A DNA stretch of 64,000 nt from Diphasiastrum complanatum (taxonomy: Eukaryota > Streptophyta > Lycopodiopsida > Lycopodiales > Lycopodiaceae): contig CM055115.1 in assembly GCA_029204225.1 (NCBI GenBank), positions 9,856,665-9,920,664 on the forward strand, read 5' to 3'. The translations under genes and the position numbers were made by a program. Under the pieces are notes generated by a model. That model searched no databases. It was given only the letters and a program-made list of their open reading frames with translations, and had not been told where the DNA came from. Shown here in pieces: positions 62,213-64,000 of the stretch. Every line of letters starts with the position of its first letter. Positions within the stretch are counted from its first letter, which is position 1.

Positions 62213-64000
62213 TTAGTTCAATAAACCAAGATGTCATTATGACCTTGGTTTCTTCTTCCAAAGTCATATGAATACTTTGTGGTAATGATCTCGACACAAC
62301 CTAACCTCACTCTTCAAAAGGTGATCGGTCATCTTCTTCAGAAAAAAAAAATGTGGAGAAAGACTAGCGGCCTGTCCATCAGAGACAAATCCATGGCCCT
62401 GTACACCAAGAAGAAAGACTATTCCAAGGGCAAGAATTAGGTGCAGCAGCAGAAGCCTCATATTCAACCTGAGAATAGTGGATCACACAAGAAGCTCTTA
62501 TGTAGATATTACAAGAGAGCTAATCAGGACATCAAGGAGTGTCATATCCACATCTACAATGAGGCAAATAGGCAACAACAGCAACAGCCAGACTCCTCCA
62601 ATGCGGCAGAATTCATGGAGAAAAATTCACACTTGTTAATGGCTTACAATAGTGGTAACAAAGACCGTGATAGCTTGTACCTGAATACCGGCGCTACCCA
62701 ACACATGACCTCTTACAAGGAATAGTTTACCGAGTATGCAGCTTACAGCAGAGATCAATTCATCTACCTTGGAGATTCAAGCACCATACGTGTGGAAGGC
62801 AAAGGGACAGTCAAGATCACGTTCAACAATGATCTTTCCATTTGTGTTCCCAATGCCCTTCACATTCCTCAGCTATCAAAGAACTTGTTATTAGTTTCTA
62901 AGATAACTGATGAGGGCTACATTGTTACTTTCTCATCTGATTAGTGTACAATATTCGAGGAAGATACTACTCTGACTAAATGCACTAGAGTTGAAAATCT
63001 TTATGTACTCTCTAATTCAGTTGCATTAGCTAGTATCTCTAATGAAAATGTAAATGCTAATGCTATTTTGTGGCATAGTCGATTTGGACACGTGAATACA
63101 ATATCACTTTCGTATATGCATTGTAATAATTTAGTTGATGGATTGCATTTCCCTTCTTCATTAGATAGGAAAATGCATCTATGGCAAAAGCTCTAGCCCA
63201 AATCACATTTCATCAAAACAAAGCATGTATTGGATCTTGTACATAGCGTTCTTTGTTGTCCAATGCCAACTTCGTCGTTAGAAAATGCAGTTTATTTTAT
63301 CACTTTCATAGATGATTATTCTAGATGTTCTGTCTACAGTCATGTTCATTAAGCACAAATCAGATGCCTTTGAATGCTTCAAGAGATTCAAGGTGATGGC
63401 TGAGACTCAAACATCTACAAAAGTGAAAGCTCTCTGAACTGATGGTGGAGGCGAATACCTTTACCACTCTAACAAGAGGTCCAACTACATGGCAAAACAT
63501 GGTATTAGAAGACAATTCACCACTTCCTATTCACCTCAACAGAACGAGATTGCAGATAGGAAGAATTAAACTCTTCTCAACTCAGCCAGATCCATGCTAC
63601 ACCAATCACATCTACCTGCGAAGTTTTGGGCACAAGAAGGTACTGCCACAGCCAGTTACATGTAGAACAGATCCAGCACCAAAGCCATCAACAACAAAAC
63701 TCCTTACGGAGTTTGGCATGGAAACAAGCCTAGTGTCAGTCATTTAAAAATCTTTGGTTGTGTATGTTTTTTCATGTTTCTAAATAGCTTAGGAAGAAGT
63801 TGGATCATAGGACAAATAAACATATTTTCATTGGCTATCTTGATGAACATAAAGCTTATAAAGTTTATGATCAATCCACCAATGTAGCATTTGTCTCTAG
63901 GGATGTAATTTTTCAAGAGCATACATACTATGATTTTAAACAACCATCAATAAAGGATGCTATGTCATTTCATCCTATTCTATGTAGCATGGATTCTTCC
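62213..64000 (+). pseudogene. Ty1/copia Gag-protease-integrase remnant, runs off the end
   Basis: Most of Gag is deleted between the primer site and 62290. The knuckle at about 62500 reads CRYYKRANQDIKEC (second Cys to Tyr). Protease at 62685 reads LNTGATQHMT (catalytic D to N). Then GDSSTIRVEGKGTVKITFNN, LWHSRFGHVN (integrase zinc start, 63068), FITFIDDYSRC and later broken integrase (TDGGGEY, SPQQNEIADRKN-like, with frameshifts). From about 63760 the post-core [20 protein letters not shown] motif is followed by VFVSRDVIF-like sequence. Multiple stops. Both zinc and protease active sites are mutated, so it is dead. Confidence 0.88.

Overview
The window is plant nuclear DNA: AT-rich intergenic sequence built almost entirely of nested and broken LTR retrotransposons of the Ty1/copia and Ty3/gypsy types. 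I found no cellular gene I can name, and no rRNA, tRNA, CRISPR array or bacterial operon. The eukaryote/plant call rests on copia and gypsy Gag-Pol domain order, the plant-typical primer-binding site TGGTATCAGAGC, a gypsy integrase with a chromodomain, and the nested-insertion architecture of a large plant genome. I cannot name the species.

Layout. 1-0.4 kb: minus-strand gypsy protease scrap, then a promoter-like block with four CACGTG cores and a TATA box. 2.6-4.7 kb: gypsy RNase H-integrase remnant (+). 4.8-7.4 kb: a copia derivative (-) that has lost its reverse transcriptase ('copia A'). 7.4-8.6 kb: gypsy gag plus 5' LTR (-). 8.8-10.1 kb: hairpin-bearing minisatellite and a tandem duplication with TA tracts. 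10.1-12.7 kb: decayed coding-like sequence I cannot identify. 13.8-15.8 kb: truncated copy of a 2.6-kb gypsy LTR ('LTR-C'). 15.8-26.7 kb: a second copy of the 3.9-7.4 kb block ('copia B'), split by the full-length element Copia-1 (19263-25123). 26.7-31.7 kb: gypsy gag/protease and integrase (+), split by another copia (-). 31.7-49.6 kb: a large gypsy element E (-) with 2.64-kb LTRs, whose left (3') LTR is split by the second full-length element Copia-2 (32151-37992). 51.1-52.5 kb: inverted truncated copy of the same LTR ('LTR-D'). 52.6-64 kb: duplicated segment of unknown origin, chromodomain-integrase scrap, several copia pol pieces, an unknown 165-aa ORF, a 62-bp minisatellite between direct repeats, and a copia gag-protease-integrase remnant running off the end.

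How the parts work. Only Copia-1 and Copia-2 look competent. Each has paired LTRs, a tRNA-Met primer site, a purine tract, and one uninterrupted 1316-codon Gag-Pol frame with all catalytic motifs visible. They differ by six residues, their LTR pairs are almost identical, and uninterrupted paralogues of both target sites exist elsewhere in the window, so the insertion order can be read directly. Everything else is decaying. Where I could check (the gypsy gag at 27141-28640 and the pol at 2583-4672), most internal stops are what C-to-T change at CGA, CAG or CAA would give.

The best leads for something undescribed are: sense and antisense reading frames that stay open inside four copies of the 2.6-kb gypsy LTR; an extra ORF between integrase and 3' LTR in element E; mosaic LTR divergence in E; and the unidentified coding-like stretch at 10.1-12.7 kb.
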